From Bacteroidota bacterium (GTDB taxonomy: Bacteria > Bacteroidota > Bacteroidia > Flavobacteriales > Flavobacteriaceae): a stretch of DNA of 7,356 nt. The notes under the pieces are model-generated. The model ran no database searches. It was not told where the DNA came from and saw nothing but the letters and a program-made list of their open reading frames with translations. Below are positions 1 through 5,659 of this stretch, in pieces. Within the stretch, counting starts at the first letter, position 1. Each line of letters starts with the position of its first letter. The stretch lies in the NCBI GenBank assembly GCA_015767395.1, contig JADWMI010000115.1, positions 1-7,356 of the forward strand. Reading direction: 5' to 3'. The position numbers and the translations under genes were made by a program.

Positions 1-405
1 GGCACTTCAACTAATTTAACACAATGGTTACCCATAGATAGTTTGCATAAAAAAGCTTGTTTTATTTTACATGATTCTATTTCACCTGATTTATCATTGG
101 ACATTGACCGAATTGACATTCGTAAAAATAAAGGTGTTTTAAAGTTCGTTTTCGAACATCATTATTGGGAAGTTCAACTAGATGGCGCAACCGGAAATGT
201 TTTGAGTATTGGAAAAAGAAATTCTGATTTCATTGAGAACATCCACGATGGATCTATTTTAGATAGTTGGTTTAATACTTCAAATAAGCCTTTTAAATTA
301 ATCTATACTACCATTATGGGTTTGGCTTTGTTGTTATTTACCATTTCTGGTTTTTGGCTATGGTATGGACCAAAAAAGATGAAACGGCATAAAAAAAAAT
401 CATGA
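1..405 (+). CDS. PepSY-associated TM helix protein (3' part; 5' end outside window)
   Basis: The frame is open from base 1 to the TGA at 403-405, so this is the C-terminal 134 residues of a longer protein. A TTG at 43 is only an internal codon, not a start. The segment WEVQLDGATGNVLSIGKR followed by an acidic/His stretch (NSDFIENIHDGSIL) is typical of the last PepSY repeat. One strong membrane helix follows (about IYTTIMGLALLLFTISGFWLW), then a basic cytoplasmic tail (KKMKRHKKK). Family knowledge: PepSY-associated TM proteins of Bacteroidota are inner-membrane proteins, often placed near iron/siderophore uptake or membrane reductase functions. Nothing visible here fixes the role of this one. 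Its stop overlaps the next gene's ATG (ATGA), which suggests an operon. I am sure of the family type and not of the substrate or partner. Confidence 0.8.
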   Translation, partial: GTSTNLTQWLPIDSLHKKACFILHDSISPDLSLDIDRIDIRKNKGVLKFVFEHHYWEVQLDGATGNVLSIGKRNSDFIENIHDGSILDSWFNTSNKPFKLIYTTIMGLALLLFTISGFWLWYGPKKMKRHKKKS

Positions 406-1175
406 AAAAAAATATAAGTGTTTTTGGTTGTGGATGGCTTGGAGAACCTTTGGCTATTTCATTAATTCAAAAAGGATTTTCAGTTAATGGCTCTACAACT
501 TCTGAATCTAAAATTCCGATGCTCGCATCAAAAGGAATCAATCCGTTTTTACTGAATTTAGAAAATATTACCCCAGAGATTGAATCATTTTTAACTGCTG
601 ATGTTTTAGTAGTAAATATTCCTTCAAAAAATATAGCTGGTTTTAAAAACCTGGTTTCTCATATTGAAAAATCAAGCATTCAAAAAGTAATTTTTATAAG
701 TTCAACTTCCGTTTACGATAATTCAGAACAAATTATTACCGAAAAATCACAAGTAAAAGAAAGTGCTTTGGTTGAAATTGAACAATTATTTCAATTAAAT
801 TCTTCTTTTGAAACTACAATCATTCGGTTTTCAGGTTTACTTGGTTACAGCCGAAAACCCGGTAATTTTTTTAAAAATGGAAGGAAAATTCCAAATCCTG
901 AAGGTTTTGTAAATATGATTCATCAAGACGATTGTGTTTCAATTATTGAGCAAATCATTATTCAAAATTGCTGGAATGAGGTATTTAATGCCTGTGCTGA
1001 TACACATCCAAGCAGGCGCGATTTTTACAATAAATCTTTTTTAGATATTGGGTTAAACCAACCATTCTTTAACGAAAATGATAGCAAAGAAAATAAAATA
1101 GTTAGCAATAAAAAATTGAAAAAAATATTGAATTTTGAATTCAAATTTCCTGATTTATTGAATTTACCTTCCTAA
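402..1175 (+). CDS. NAD(P)-binding SDR/epimerase-fold protein, YeeZ-like
   Basis: This is a 257-residue cytosolic protein with an N-terminal Rossmann fold: strand KNISVFG followed by GCGWLG (GxGxxG, residues 9-14). Further extended-SDR landmarks are FISSTSVYD (98-106), IIRFSGLLG (140-148), the VNMIHQDD segment (170-177), and NACADTHPSRRDFY (196-209), which matches the conserved NxxAxxHPxRxxFY region of YeeZ-like proteins. The tyrosine at 105 is not followed by the usual YxxxK lysine (it reads YDNSE), so classical dehydrogenase/epimerase catalysis is doubtful. YeeZ relatives share this lack and their substrate is not established. The ATG start overlaps the upstream PepSY stop by 4 bp, so expression is probably coupled. 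The stop TAA is followed by a 104-bp gap. Fold and family are confident; the reaction is unknown. Confidence 0.85.
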   Translation: MKKNISVFGCGWLGEPLAISLIQKGFSVNGSTTSESKIPMLASKGINPFLLNLENITPEIESFLTADVLVVNIPSKNIAGFKNLVSHIEKSSIQKVIFISSTSVYDNSEQIITEKSQVKESALVEIEQLFQLNSSFETTIIRFSGLLGYSRKPGNFFKNGRKIPNPEGFVNMIHQDDCVSIIEQIIIQNCWNEVFNACADTHPSRRDFYNKSFLDIGLNQPFFNENDSKENKIVSNKKLKKILNFEFKFPDLLNLPS

Positions 1176-1212
1176 TTGAGTTTTTTTTGAATTATTTAAC
1201 AATTTTGGTTCT

Positions 1213-1220
1213 TAATTTTG
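1213..1220 (+). promoter_or_regulatory. Candidate -7 element (distal) for the beta-barrel gene
   Basis: TAATTTTG fits the Bacteroidota -7 consensus TAnnTTTG. A TTG at 1187-1189 lies 23 bp upstream, at the long end of the accepted spacing. It would give a leader of about 50 nt to the ATG at 1280. A small dyad, TGATA-AA-TATCA (1219-1230), begins at the end of this element. This is sequence matching only, in an AT-rich gap where chance matches are common. Confidence 0.35.
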
Positions 1221-1253
1221 ATAAATATCATACAAATTCTATGCGATCCTGCT

Positions 1254-1261
1254 TATTTTTG
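1254..1261 (+). promoter_or_regulatory. Candidate -7 element (proximal) for the beta-barrel gene
   Basis: TATTTTTG matches TAnnTTTG perfectly, 18 bp before the ATG at 1280, and would give a leader of roughly 10-12 nt. There is no TTG at the expected distance upstream, so the -33 element is missing or weak. With the element at 1213 it may form a tandem pair; which is used cannot be told from sequence. Confidence 0.35.
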
Positions 1262-1279
1262 AATCAGAAATAAAAAATT

Positions 1280-1849
1280 ATGAGTGAAATAAAAGAAATA
1301 TACTACGGACCGTTAAAAGAATTAATAGGGGTTTGGCAAGGTAATAAAGGAATGGATATAGCCCCTGAGTCAGACGGGACAGAAGAAAACCCATATTACG
1401 AAACCCTTACAATTACAGAAGGAGGCGATTTAACAAACGGTGAAGAACAAGTTTTATCTGTACTACATTATAGAAGAATTGTATCTCGTAAATCTGATGA
1501 TGGTGTTTTTCATGATGAAACAGGCTATTGGATGTGGGATGCTAGCACCAATGTAATTATGCACTCTTTAAACATCCCGAGAGCTTTAAGTTTATTGGCA
1601 GGTACTACTTTAAAAGATAAAAACTACCAAAACGGAAAATTAGAATTCGAGGTTTCAGCGGGCGTTGATAATGAAAATTGGGGAATTGTCCAATCTCCTT
1701 TTATGAAAGAAAAAGCCTTAACTAAAAACTATCTTCAGAAACTCGTAATTGAAAACGGTAAAATGTCTTATGAAGAAACAACTATGTTAGATATTTATGG
1801 ACGAGAATTTGAACATACTGACAAAAATGAATTGGTACTTCAAAAATAA
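1280..1849 (+). CDS. Heme-binding-like beta-barrel protein (nitrobindin/THAP4/FABP-like family)
   Basis: This 189-residue soluble protein has no signal peptide. LIGVWQGNKG (15-24) is the GxWxGxG-type signature of the nitrobindin/DUF1794 barrel. The block FHDETGYWMWD (77-87), then VIMHSLNIPRALSLLAG (92-108), follows the family pattern in which an H.E.G motif precedes strands bearing a P.G-type turn. In nitrobindins a C-terminal histidine coordinates heme; H179 (FEHTDKNEL) is in the right region and is a candidate ligand, which I infer by position and not by alignment. Nitrobindins bind heme or NO, but many members have no proven ligand. The second glycine of the signature is shifted (GNKG) and the usual Arg after HxExGxx is Met here, so heme binding is not assured. 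The ATG is preceded by an A-rich leader. The gene ends 6 bp from the end of the convergent GreA-like gene. Confidence 0.8.
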   Translation: MSEIKEIYYGPLKELIGVWQGNKGMDIAPESDGTEENPYYETLTITEGGDLTNGEEQVLSVLHYRRIVSRKSDDGVFHDETGYWMWDASTNVIMHSLNIPRALSLLAGTTLKDKNYQNGKLEFEVSAGVDNENWGIVQSPFMKEKALTKNYLQKLVIENGKMSYEETTMLDIYGREFEHTDKNELVLQK

Positions 1850-1863
1850 ATTTTATTAAATTT
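1848..1863. terminator. AT-only dyad between convergent genes, possible weak bidirectional terminator
   Basis: AAATTT-TATT-AAATTT spans the 6-bp gap and both stop codons of the two convergent genes. It could fold on either transcript as a 6-bp stem with a 4-nt loop. With no G-C pairs the stem is weak. It is the only symmetric structure in a junction where both transcripts must end or overlap. Confidence 0.25.
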
Positions 1864-2311
1864 CCAAAATTTCTGCGCCATTAAAAGGAATCATGTCACC
1901 AACTTTTCTACCTAATAGCTGATTTCCAATAGGTGAATTGGTTGAAACAACAAAGTAATCAACAAGGTCAATTGTTAATTTACCAGCACTTATGGCTAAA
2001 TAATAATTTGCCTTGTTTGTTATAATTACGCTTCCCAAACAAATAATCTCTGAAGATTTATCAATGGCTATTTTATCTAAAATTTCCTTCATATCAATTA
2101 TAGAAGCCAATTGCTGACTTGCTTTTTCCATTTCCAATTGTAACATGGCACGTCCAGTTTCATGCTTATCCCCTGCTGAACTTTTTGTTTCTGAAAAAAG
2201 TGCTTTTTTATTAGATTCAATAACATTTGTTACGGTCTCAAAACGGCTGTTTACAAAAAGTAAGCAAGCACTATATAATTGTTGTTTTATTTTTAAAAAT
2301 TTCTTCTCCAT
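1856..2311 (-). CDS. GreA/GreB-like transcription elongation factor family protein
   Basis: This 151-residue cytosolic protein is close to the usual 158 of GreA. Residues about 1-80 are charged and helical and fit the Gre coiled coil. They include GDKHE (47-51), the same GDxxE spacing as the acidic tip of E. coli GreA (GDLKE, Asp41/Glu44), which reaches into the RNA polymerase secondary channel. The C-terminal half has a Gre FKBP-like signature, VVSTNSPIGNQLLGRKVGDM (121-140), aligning with GreA's SVNSPIARGLIGKEEDD region, plus IICLGSVIITNKANYYLAIS before it. Known Gre factors rescue backtracked polymerase by stimulating transcript cleavage. Whether this divergent form cleaves, or competes for the channel, is inference. 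As I recall, flavobacterial relatives are sometimes mislabelled 3-oxoacyl-ACP synthase, and nothing here supports that name. It lies 40 bp downstream of the carrier gene on the same strand and may be cotranscribed. Confidence 0.72.
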   Translation of the reverse strand: MEKKFLKIKQQLYSACLLFVNSRFETVTNVIESNKKALFSETKSSAGDKHETGRAMLQLEMEKASQQLASIIDMKEILDKIAIDKSSEIICLGSVIITNKANYYLAISAGKLTIDLVDYFVVSTNSPIGNQLLGRKVGDMIPFNGAEILEI

Positions 2312-2318
2312 TTATCGG

Positions 2319-2326
2319 CAAAAATA
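2319..2326 (-). promoter_or_regulatory. Candidate -7 element just before the GreA-like gene
   Basis: On the minus strand this reads TATTTTTG, a full TAnnTTTG match. It ends 7 bp before the ATG, which would make the transcript leaderless or nearly so. No TTG lies at the right distance upstream, so it is a weak call. If real, it would let the GreA-like gene be expressed apart from the carrier gene upstream. Confidence 0.25.
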
Positions 2327-2351
2327 ACGCTATATTCTTCATTAAAAAACT

Positions 2352-3686
2352 TTAAAACCCAATATAAACAGCCACAACAATTGCTGTTGCACCAACACCT
2401 AATATTACAATGACAAATTTAAAAATGAATTTAAACCATTTATCAAAAGGTATTCCTGCAATCGCTATTATTGCCATTAAAGCACCTTGGGTTGGGTAAA
2501 TCAAATCTGTCATAACAGCACCATATTGATAGGCTAACACACAAACTTGGCGTGAAATTCCAATTAAATCAGATAAGGGTGCTAAAATAGGCATGGTTAA
2601 AATTGCTTGTCCTGAATAACTGGAAACCGGAAAATGCAACGCTGATTGAGAAATCATCATTGAAATGGCTGCCAAACTTTTTGGTAAATACTGCATTGGT
2701 GTAAACAAACCATAAATAATGGAATCTATGATCATTCCTTGTTTTAAAATTATTGAAATACTGCTTGCAAAACCAACAATCATAGCTGCAAAAACCAACT
2801 CTTTAAACCCTTCAATATAGGTTTCAATAGTCCCATTAACTCCTAATTTCCCAATTAATCCAACGAGTATTCCAAGCGCAAAAAATTCAGCTGACATATG
2901 ATTAAATTCCCAATCATAATTCAACATTCCTATTATTAAAATAACAAAAGCTACCCCGACAAGCGTTAAAATAATGATACTTCTTATGCTTAATTTTTCA
3001 ACTAATTCATCCGTTTCAACAATTTTTTCAACTTTATTTTTATTTGCATATCTAATAATCATAAACATCCAAACTACAAAAGCGATAGCCAATACTACCA
3101 ATCTAAAACCGCTACCAGATAAAAATTCCAATCCAGTTTCTTTTTGAGCAATAACAACCGCAAATGGATTCATTGGGCTAAATGAAGCCCCTAAAATAGC
3201 TGAGCCAAAACTAATAGCAATTGCCACAAAAGCATCATACCCCAATCGAGAAGTTAAATACAATAAAACAGGCATCATCGCAATTATTTCCTCCTGTAAC
3301 CCCATAAGTGCACCAGCAATTAAGAAAATTAAAGAAACAAGTATCAATACAATTTCTTCTTTTCCTTTTAGTTTTATGGTTAAATAAGTGATTCCTTCTT
3401 TAAGCGCCCCAGTTTTTTCAATAACATAAAAACAACCTCCAATTAAAAGAATCAAAGTAATTAAACCAGCTCTACTTACTATTCCTTCCGGAATTGATAA
3501 TATCATTTCAAAAATAGAGACCGATTCGGCATCAATTAATTTATATGAATTTGGAACTACGGTTACCTGATTGGTTTCTGGATTTGTAACTCTTTCGTAT
3601 TGACCTTGCGGAATAATATATGTTAATAGTGTAGAAAGCAAAATAAACCCGATCATAATGACCAAGGCATTTGGAAATTTTTTCAT
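2352..3686 (-). CDS. YfcC/DcuC-family inner-membrane carrier
   Basis: This 444-residue polytopic membrane protein has an N-terminal helix (7-26), a short extracytoplasmic segment with a YIIPQGQY motif (23-30, the family's xxPxGxY start), and roughly 11-12 hydrophobic helices. Conserved family regions are visible: LIGGCFYVIEKTGA (81-94), GLQEEIIAMMPVL (129-141), GASFSPMNPFAVVIAQ (166-181), SSYSGQAILTMPILAPLSD (355-373), and the paired motif near the C-terminus, YQYGAVMTD with PTQGALMAIIAIAG (386-411). A charged loop near 212-235 divides the two halves. The DcuC/YfcC superfamily (ion-transporter superfamily) exchanges or co-transports C4-dicarboxylates, and YfcC itself is guessed to be a basic amino-acid antiporter. 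I would not assign a substrate here. The gene is divergent from the radical SAM gene. The N-terminus fits the family, so I accept this ATG. Confidence 0.87.
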   Translation of the reverse strand: MKKFPNALVIMIGFILLSTLLTYIIPQGQYERVTNPETNQVTVVPNSYKLIDAESVSIFEMILSIPEGIVSRAGLITLILLIGGCFYVIEKTGALKEGITYLTIKLKGKEEIVLILVSLIFLIAGALMGLQEEIIAMMPVLLYLTSRLGYDAFVAIAISFGSAILGASFSPMNPFAVVIAQKETGLEFLSGSGFRLVVLAIAFVVWMFMIIRYANKNKVEKIVETDELVEKLSIRSIIILTLVGVAFVILIIGMLNYDWEFNHMSAEFFALGILVGLIGKLGVNGTIETYIEGFKELVFAAMIVGFASSISIILKQGMIIDSIIYGLFTPMQYLPKSLAAISMMISQSALHFPVSSYSGQAILTMPILAPLSDLIGISRQVCVLAYQYGAVMTDLIYPTQGALMAIIAIAGIPFDKWFKFIFKFVIVILGVGATAIVVAVYIGF

Positions 3687-3712
3687 GTAGTAAGTTAGTT
3701 GTTTAGTATTTT

Positions 3713-3720
3713 TAAAGATA
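3713..3720 (-). promoter_or_regulatory. Weak candidate -7 element for the carrier gene
   Basis: The minus strand reads TATCTTTA, which keeps TAnnTTT but has A in place of the final G. It is 26 bp before the ATG at 3686. No TTG at about 19 bp supports it. It is listed because this is the best match in the divergent intergenic region for this gene. Confidence 0.2.
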
Positions 3721-3750
3721 GATAAAATATTATTATGTGATATTTAGGTT

Positions 3751-3766
3751 ATTGTTGGGTAACAAT
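3751..3766. promoter_or_regulatory. Perfect inverted repeat in the divergent intergenic region, possible operator
   Basis: ATTGTT-GGGT-AACAAT is a perfect dyad with 6-bp arms and a 4-bp centre. It ends 3 bp before the TAATTTTG -7 candidate of the radical SAM gene and so lies over its spacer, the place where a bound repressor would block polymerase. The carrier gene starts 64 bp away on the other side, so a bound protein could affect both. No regulator gene is adjacent. A 12-base perfect match in AT-rich DNA may still be chance. Confidence 0.35.
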
Positions 3767-3769
3767 TCT

Positions 3770-3777
3770 TAATTTTG
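3770..3777 (+). promoter_or_regulatory. Candidate -7 element for the radical SAM gene
   Basis: TAATTTTG matches TAnnTTTG and is 17 bp before the ATG, giving a leader of about 10 nt, common in this phylum. The nearest TTG (3752-3754) is only 15 bp upstream, shorter than the usual 17-23, so the promoter may be weak or activator-dependent. Confidence 0.4.
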
Positions 3778-3794
3778 CCTCACATCTTTTTTTA

Positions 3795-4724
3795 ATGAAT
3801 ATTATAGGAAAACGGTATAACGATTACAGCTCATTTATCAAACTTCATTTTGGTGAACGTGTTCAAAAAATATCGTTGGATATTGGATTTTCTTGCCCCA
3901 ATCGAGATGGATCAAAAGGTTTTGGAGGTTGTACCTATTGCAATAATGATACGTTTAATCCCGATTACTGCGAACCTGAAAAAAGTATTCAACAACAATT
4001 AGAACAAGGTATTGAGTTTTTTGCTCGAAAAGGGAAAAACAATAAATATTTAGCTTATTTTCAAGCATATACAAATACGTATTCCGATTTTGAATCACTC
4101 AAAAAAATGTACGATGAAGCACTAAGTGTTCCTAAAGTAGTTGGTTTGGTTATTGGTACACGTCCAGATTGTATTTCAGATGAAGTGATCGATTACCTTT
4201 CTTTTTTATCAAAAAAATATTTTATATCTCTGGAATTTGGGGTTGAAAGCACCAATGAAAAAACGTTACTTGCAGTAAATAGGTGTCATACTTTTGAAGA
4301 CACCAAAAACACATTTGAAAAATGTAAAAATAAGGGATTTCATTTGGGAGCCCACATTATTTTAGGCTTGCCTGGTGAAACAAAAGAAGAATTATTAAAT
4401 CACGCTTCTGAAATATCAAAATTACCAATTGACACCTTAAAAATACATCAGTTACAAATAGTGAAAAACTCGATAATGGCTGTTCAATTCAAACGAAACC
4501 CTGAGAATTTCAACTTATTCACTGTTGAAAAATACATTGAATTTATCGCTGAATTTATTACCCTTGTTAGACCTTCAATTATTATTGAACGCTTTATAAG
4601 TGAAACTCCTAGTGATTTATTAATCGCTCCTAAATGGGGATTGAAAAATTTTGAAATGGTTGCTAAAATTGATAAATATTTAGACCTTAATAATTTATGG
4701 CAGGGTAAAAACTATTTTGAATAA
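3795..4724 (+). CDS. TIGR01212-type radical SAM protein (YhcC/YtqA family)
   Basis: This 309-residue soluble enzyme carries the family cluster motif CPNRDGSKGFGGCTYC (34-49). It has C34, C46 and C49 as the three cysteines expected to hold the [4Fe-4S] cluster, in the long CX11CX2C spacing that marks this family instead of CX3CX2C. Other family landmarks are YFQAYTNTY (88-96), GTRPDC (121-126), LEFGVES (146-152), HIILGLPGET (187-196) and KIHQLQIVKNS (216-226). Members of this family are widespread. From memory, the B. subtilis relative YtqA (MnmL) has been tied to wobble-uridine modification of tRNA, and the E. coli relative is YhcC. Applying that role here is inference, and no YtqB-like methyltransferase gene is nearby. 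The TSUP gene follows after 50 bp on the same strand. The start ATG sits directly in front of the conserved YNDYSSFIKLHFG opening, so the start is well supported. Confidence 0.92.
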   Translation: MNIIGKRYNDYSSFIKLHFGERVQKISLDIGFSCPNRDGSKGFGGCTYCNNDTFNPDYCEPEKSIQQQLEQGIEFFARKGKNNKYLAYFQAYTNTYSDFESLKKMYDEALSVPKVVGLVIGTRPDCISDEVIDYLSFLSKKYFISLEFGVESTNEKTLLAVNRCHTFEDTKNTFEKCKNKGFHLGAHIILGLPGETKEELLNHASEISKLPIDTLKIHQLQIVKNSIMAVQFKRNPENFNLFTVEKYIEFIAEFITLVRPSIIIERFISETPSDLLIAPKWGLKNFEMVAKIDKYLDLNNLWQGKNYFE

Positions 4725-4748
4725 ATCTTTAAAAATGTTGTAAATTTA
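4717..4748 (+). promoter_or_regulatory. Weak candidate promoter for the TSUP gene
   Basis: TTG at 4717-4719 is followed after 21 bp by TAAATTTA (4741-4748), which fits TAnnTTT with A as the last base. It overlaps the end of the radical SAM gene and would give a leader of about 20 nt. The TSUP gene could equally be read from the promoter upstream of the radical SAM gene. Confidence 0.25.
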
Positions 4749-4772
4749 AGAAATTAGATCAAATTCCTTAAA

Positions 4773-4788
4773 AGATGATGGATCATCT
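4773..4788 (+). promoter_or_regulatory. Perfect hairpin covering the TSUP start codons
   Basis: AGATGAT-GG-ATCATCT is a perfect inverted repeat with 7-bp arms centred just after the first two codons. In mRNA it would form about a 6-bp stem with a UGGA loop and bury both possible ATG starts (4775 and 4778). It may reduce or regulate initiation, or serve as a DNA site. Part of it is forced by the Met-Met-Asp-His-Leu codons, so chance is possible. Confidence 0.35.
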
Positions 4789-5506
4789 AATTATCTTTAT
4801 TTTATTAGCATTACTCGCTGAAATATTGGGTACAGTTGGTGGGTTTGGATCTTCTTTGTTTTTTGTTCCCATTGCTAGTTTCTTTTTAGACATCCATTCT
4901 GTATTAGGTATCACTGCTATTTTTCATGTATCCAGTAATCTAACAAAAATTGCCTTTTTCAGAAAAGGATTCGATAAAAAATTACTACTATGGGTAGGTA
5001 TCCCAGCCATTATTTTTGTGATTATTGGCGCCTATTTAAGTAAGTTTATTCAATCAAATATTTTAGAAATTTTACTTGCTATATTTTTAATTTCAACAAG
5101 TCTTACTTTTTATATATTTAAAAATTTAAAGGTCAATCCAAATAAAAAAAATTCAATTTTCGGTGGGGTTTTTTCTGGTTTTGTCGCAGGTTTAATTGGT
5201 ACTGGAGGTGCGATTAGAGGTATTACTTTGTCTTCATTTAATTTAAAAATGGAAGTTTTTATTGCAACTTCAGCAATTATAGATTTGGGAATTGATTTAA
5301 GCAGAAGTGGGGTGTACTATTTGAATGGTTTTATTCATCCTCACGACTTATATTTAATTCCACCATTGCTTGGAGCAAGTATTTTAGGTACGTTTTTAGG
5401 TAAAAAGATATTGAATCATATTTCTGAAGAAAAATTTAAATCAATTGTATTATTGCTCATATTTCTAACTGGAATTGTTACTTTAACAAAAATTATTTTA
5501 GGGTAG
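4775..5506 (+). CDS. TSUP family membrane transporter (TauE/SafE)
   Basis: This 243-residue inner-membrane protein has about 7-8 hydrophobic helices in two related halves, as in the sulfite exporter TauE/SafE family. The family's repeated glycine motif appears in each half: GTVGGFGSSLFFVP (19-32) and GFVAGLIGTGGAIRG (135-149). Charged loops (RKGFDKK at 63-69 and NPNKKN at 121-126) separate helices. Family members move small anions, mostly sulfur-containing (sulfite, sulfoacetate, thiosulfate) and in some cases others. The substrate here cannot be read from sequence, and no sulfur-metabolism gene is in the window. Two adjacent ATG codons (4775, 4778) make the start ambiguous by one residue. 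The gene lies 50 bp after the radical SAM gene and may share its transcript. Confidence 0.88.
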   Translation: MMDHLIIFILLALLAEILGTVGGFGSSLFFVPIASFFLDIHSVLGITAIFHVSSNLTKIAFFRKGFDKKLLLWVGIPAIIFVIIGAYLSKFIQSNILEILLAIFLISTSLTFYIFKNLKVNPNKKNSIFGGVFSGFVAGLIGTGGAIRGITLSSFNLKMEVFIATSAIIDLGIDLSRSGVYYLNGFIHPHDLYLIPPLLGASILGTFLGKKILNHISEEKFKSIVLLLIFLTGIVTLTKIILG

Positions 5507-5532
5507 TTACATTCTTTTTTGTATGTTTAACT

Positions 5533-5595
5533 ATGCAAACTTCTAAAAATAAATCACTTAGTGAAATGCCTTGGGTTTTTATTCCTGGGTTGTAA
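5533..5595 (+). CDS. Possible 20-codon small ORF or gene remnant
   Basis: An ATG-to-TAA frame of 20 codons (MQTSKNKSLSEMPWVFIPGL) lies in the 153-bp gap before the dehydrogenase gene. It is in a different frame from that gene. The end, MPWVFIPGL, resembles the start of AmpG-like major facilitator proteins of Bacteroidota as I remember them (W.FIP.LYFAEG.P), but the following bases do not continue that pattern in any frame I checked. It could be a leader peptide, a relict of a lost gene, or chance. It has only two Lys codons, so lysine-dependent attenuation is not supported. The 11-bp palindrome TCACT-T-AGTGA (5554-5564) lies inside it. Confidence 0.2.
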   Translation: MQTSKNKSLSEMPWVFIPGL

Positions 5596-5659
5596 TTCTA
5601 TTTTATTTTTCCCTTCCGCTAATTCTCTTTTTAACTTTCTAAATTTTACACAACACATT

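Noticed and set aside
43..45. TTG as a start of the first gene
   Set aside because: The frame is open back to base 1 and the PepSY-like sequence continues through the TTG, so the gene is cut by the window edge and does not start here.
1181..1188. T8 run after the epimerase-fold gene as a terminator
   Set aside because: No stable stem precedes the T-run; in DNA this AT-rich a T-run alone is not evidence.
2145..2327. 60-codon plus-strand frame opposite the GreA-like gene
   Set aside because: It lies almost wholly antisense to a well-supported gene with recognised motifs, has no family resemblance, and looks like a shadow frame.
5504..5533. Imperfect hairpin after the TSUP stop (TAGTTACAT with ATGT-TT-AACTA)
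   Set aside because: The stem has a 2-nt bulge and few G-C pairs, and no U-run follows it. The T-run is in the loop, so it does not fit an intrinsic terminator.
5507..5659. Lysine riboswitch or lysine attenuator ahead of the dehydrogenase gene
   Set aside because: The gap is short, has no multi-stem G-C-containing structure or L-box-like conserved blocks, and the small ORF has only two Lys codons.
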